A model generated the notes under the pieces. It was not told where the DNA came from. It searched no databases and saw only the letters and a list, made by a program, of their open reading frames with translations. This document shows positions 60,486 to 60,521 of a DNA stretch of 60,521 bases, piece by piece; position 1 is the first letter of the stretch; each line of letters begins with the position of its first letter. The DNA is from Legionella santicrucis. GTDB taxonomy: Bacteria; Pseudomonadota; Gammaproteobacteria; Legionellales; Legionellaceae. The stretch spans positions 85,810-146,330 of the forward strand of contig NZ_LNYU01000024.1 in assembly GCF_001468135.1 (NCBI RefSeq). The letters run 5' to 3'. Made by a program: the position numbers and the translations under genes.

Positions 60486-60521
60486 CCCTGGCGATGACCT
60501 ACTTTCACATGAGGAAACCTC
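60486..60521 (-). rRNA. rrf: 5S ribosomal RNA, 3' end (partial)
   Basis: The complement of the last 36 bases contains GTGAAAGTAGGTCATCGCC, which aligns to the 3' part of gammaproteobacterial 5S rRNA (GCGAGAGTAGGGAACTGCCAGGC in E. coli). The terminal CCAGGGC is the 3' strand of helix I. The rest of the gene, and the 23S and 16S genes, should lie to the right of the window. Confidence 0.92.

Overview
This AT-rich 60.5 kb window looks like chromosomal DNA of Legionella or a very close relative. The evidence is inference from gene content: several large lysine/glutamate-rich proteins without recognisable domains, some tail-anchored or coiled-coil, of the kind secreted by Dot/Icm systems; a Legionella-like mix of metabolic genes; and ordinary gammaproteobacterial housekeeping genes. 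The right edge carries the 3' end of a 5S rRNA on the minus strand, so a ribosomal RNA operon lies just to the right.

Layout. 1-3825: polyamine ABC transporter potABCD (minus). 3977-7456: comEC (DNA uptake) and ada (alkylation repair). 7854-10334: small membrane protein, an unrecognised protein, a MscS-type channel and a secreted Gly/His/Tyr-rich protein. 10563-14432: a respiratory block with a DUF488 protein, group III truncated haemoglobin, and a complete cytochrome bd set (cydP-like, cydA, cydB, cydX; the two small genes were found by reading the sequence directly). 14531-27987: an accessory stretch with a 785-aa unknown protein, an L,D-transpeptidase-like protein, two diverged tandem copies of a tail-anchored PEQVAVSQ-repeat protein separated by a decayed IS481-family transposase, and three further effector-like proteins, one with a GETH motif.

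28071-43950 is the most interesting region: a lipid or acyl-amide biosynthetic cluster organised as two divergent arms from a promoter region at 33581-33711. The left arm encodes a carboxyltransferase, an acyl-CoA dehydrogenase, a GH3-type acyl-amide synthetase and a hexapeptide-repeat acyltransferase. The right arm encodes a KAS III-like enzyme, a fatty acyl-AMP ligase, a second adenylating enzyme, an acyl carrier protein, a short-chain reductase and a second KAS III. A second ACP with an MFS exporter and a MAPEG protein follow. I do not recognise the product.

44587-47905 is a probable URC-type uracil degradation operon (RibA-like URC1, DUF1688 URC4, uracil phosphoribosyltransferase), interrupted by a 129-bp element with perfect 19-bp terminal inverted repeats. 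The remainder holds an amino-acid permease, two small unknown genes, a ParB protein without a ParA neighbour, a PBP4-type D,D-carboxypeptidase, a secreted metallophosphoesterase, Ohr, a GDSL/SGNH hydrolase, glutathione reductase, a gamma-carbonic-anhydrase-like protein, small unknown proteins, a frameshifted DUF559-like remnant and the 5S rRNA end.

Start codons were adjusted inward from the longest reading frame wherever a Shine-Dalgarno sequence, gene overlap or signal peptide decided it. No tRNA gene or CRISPR array was found.
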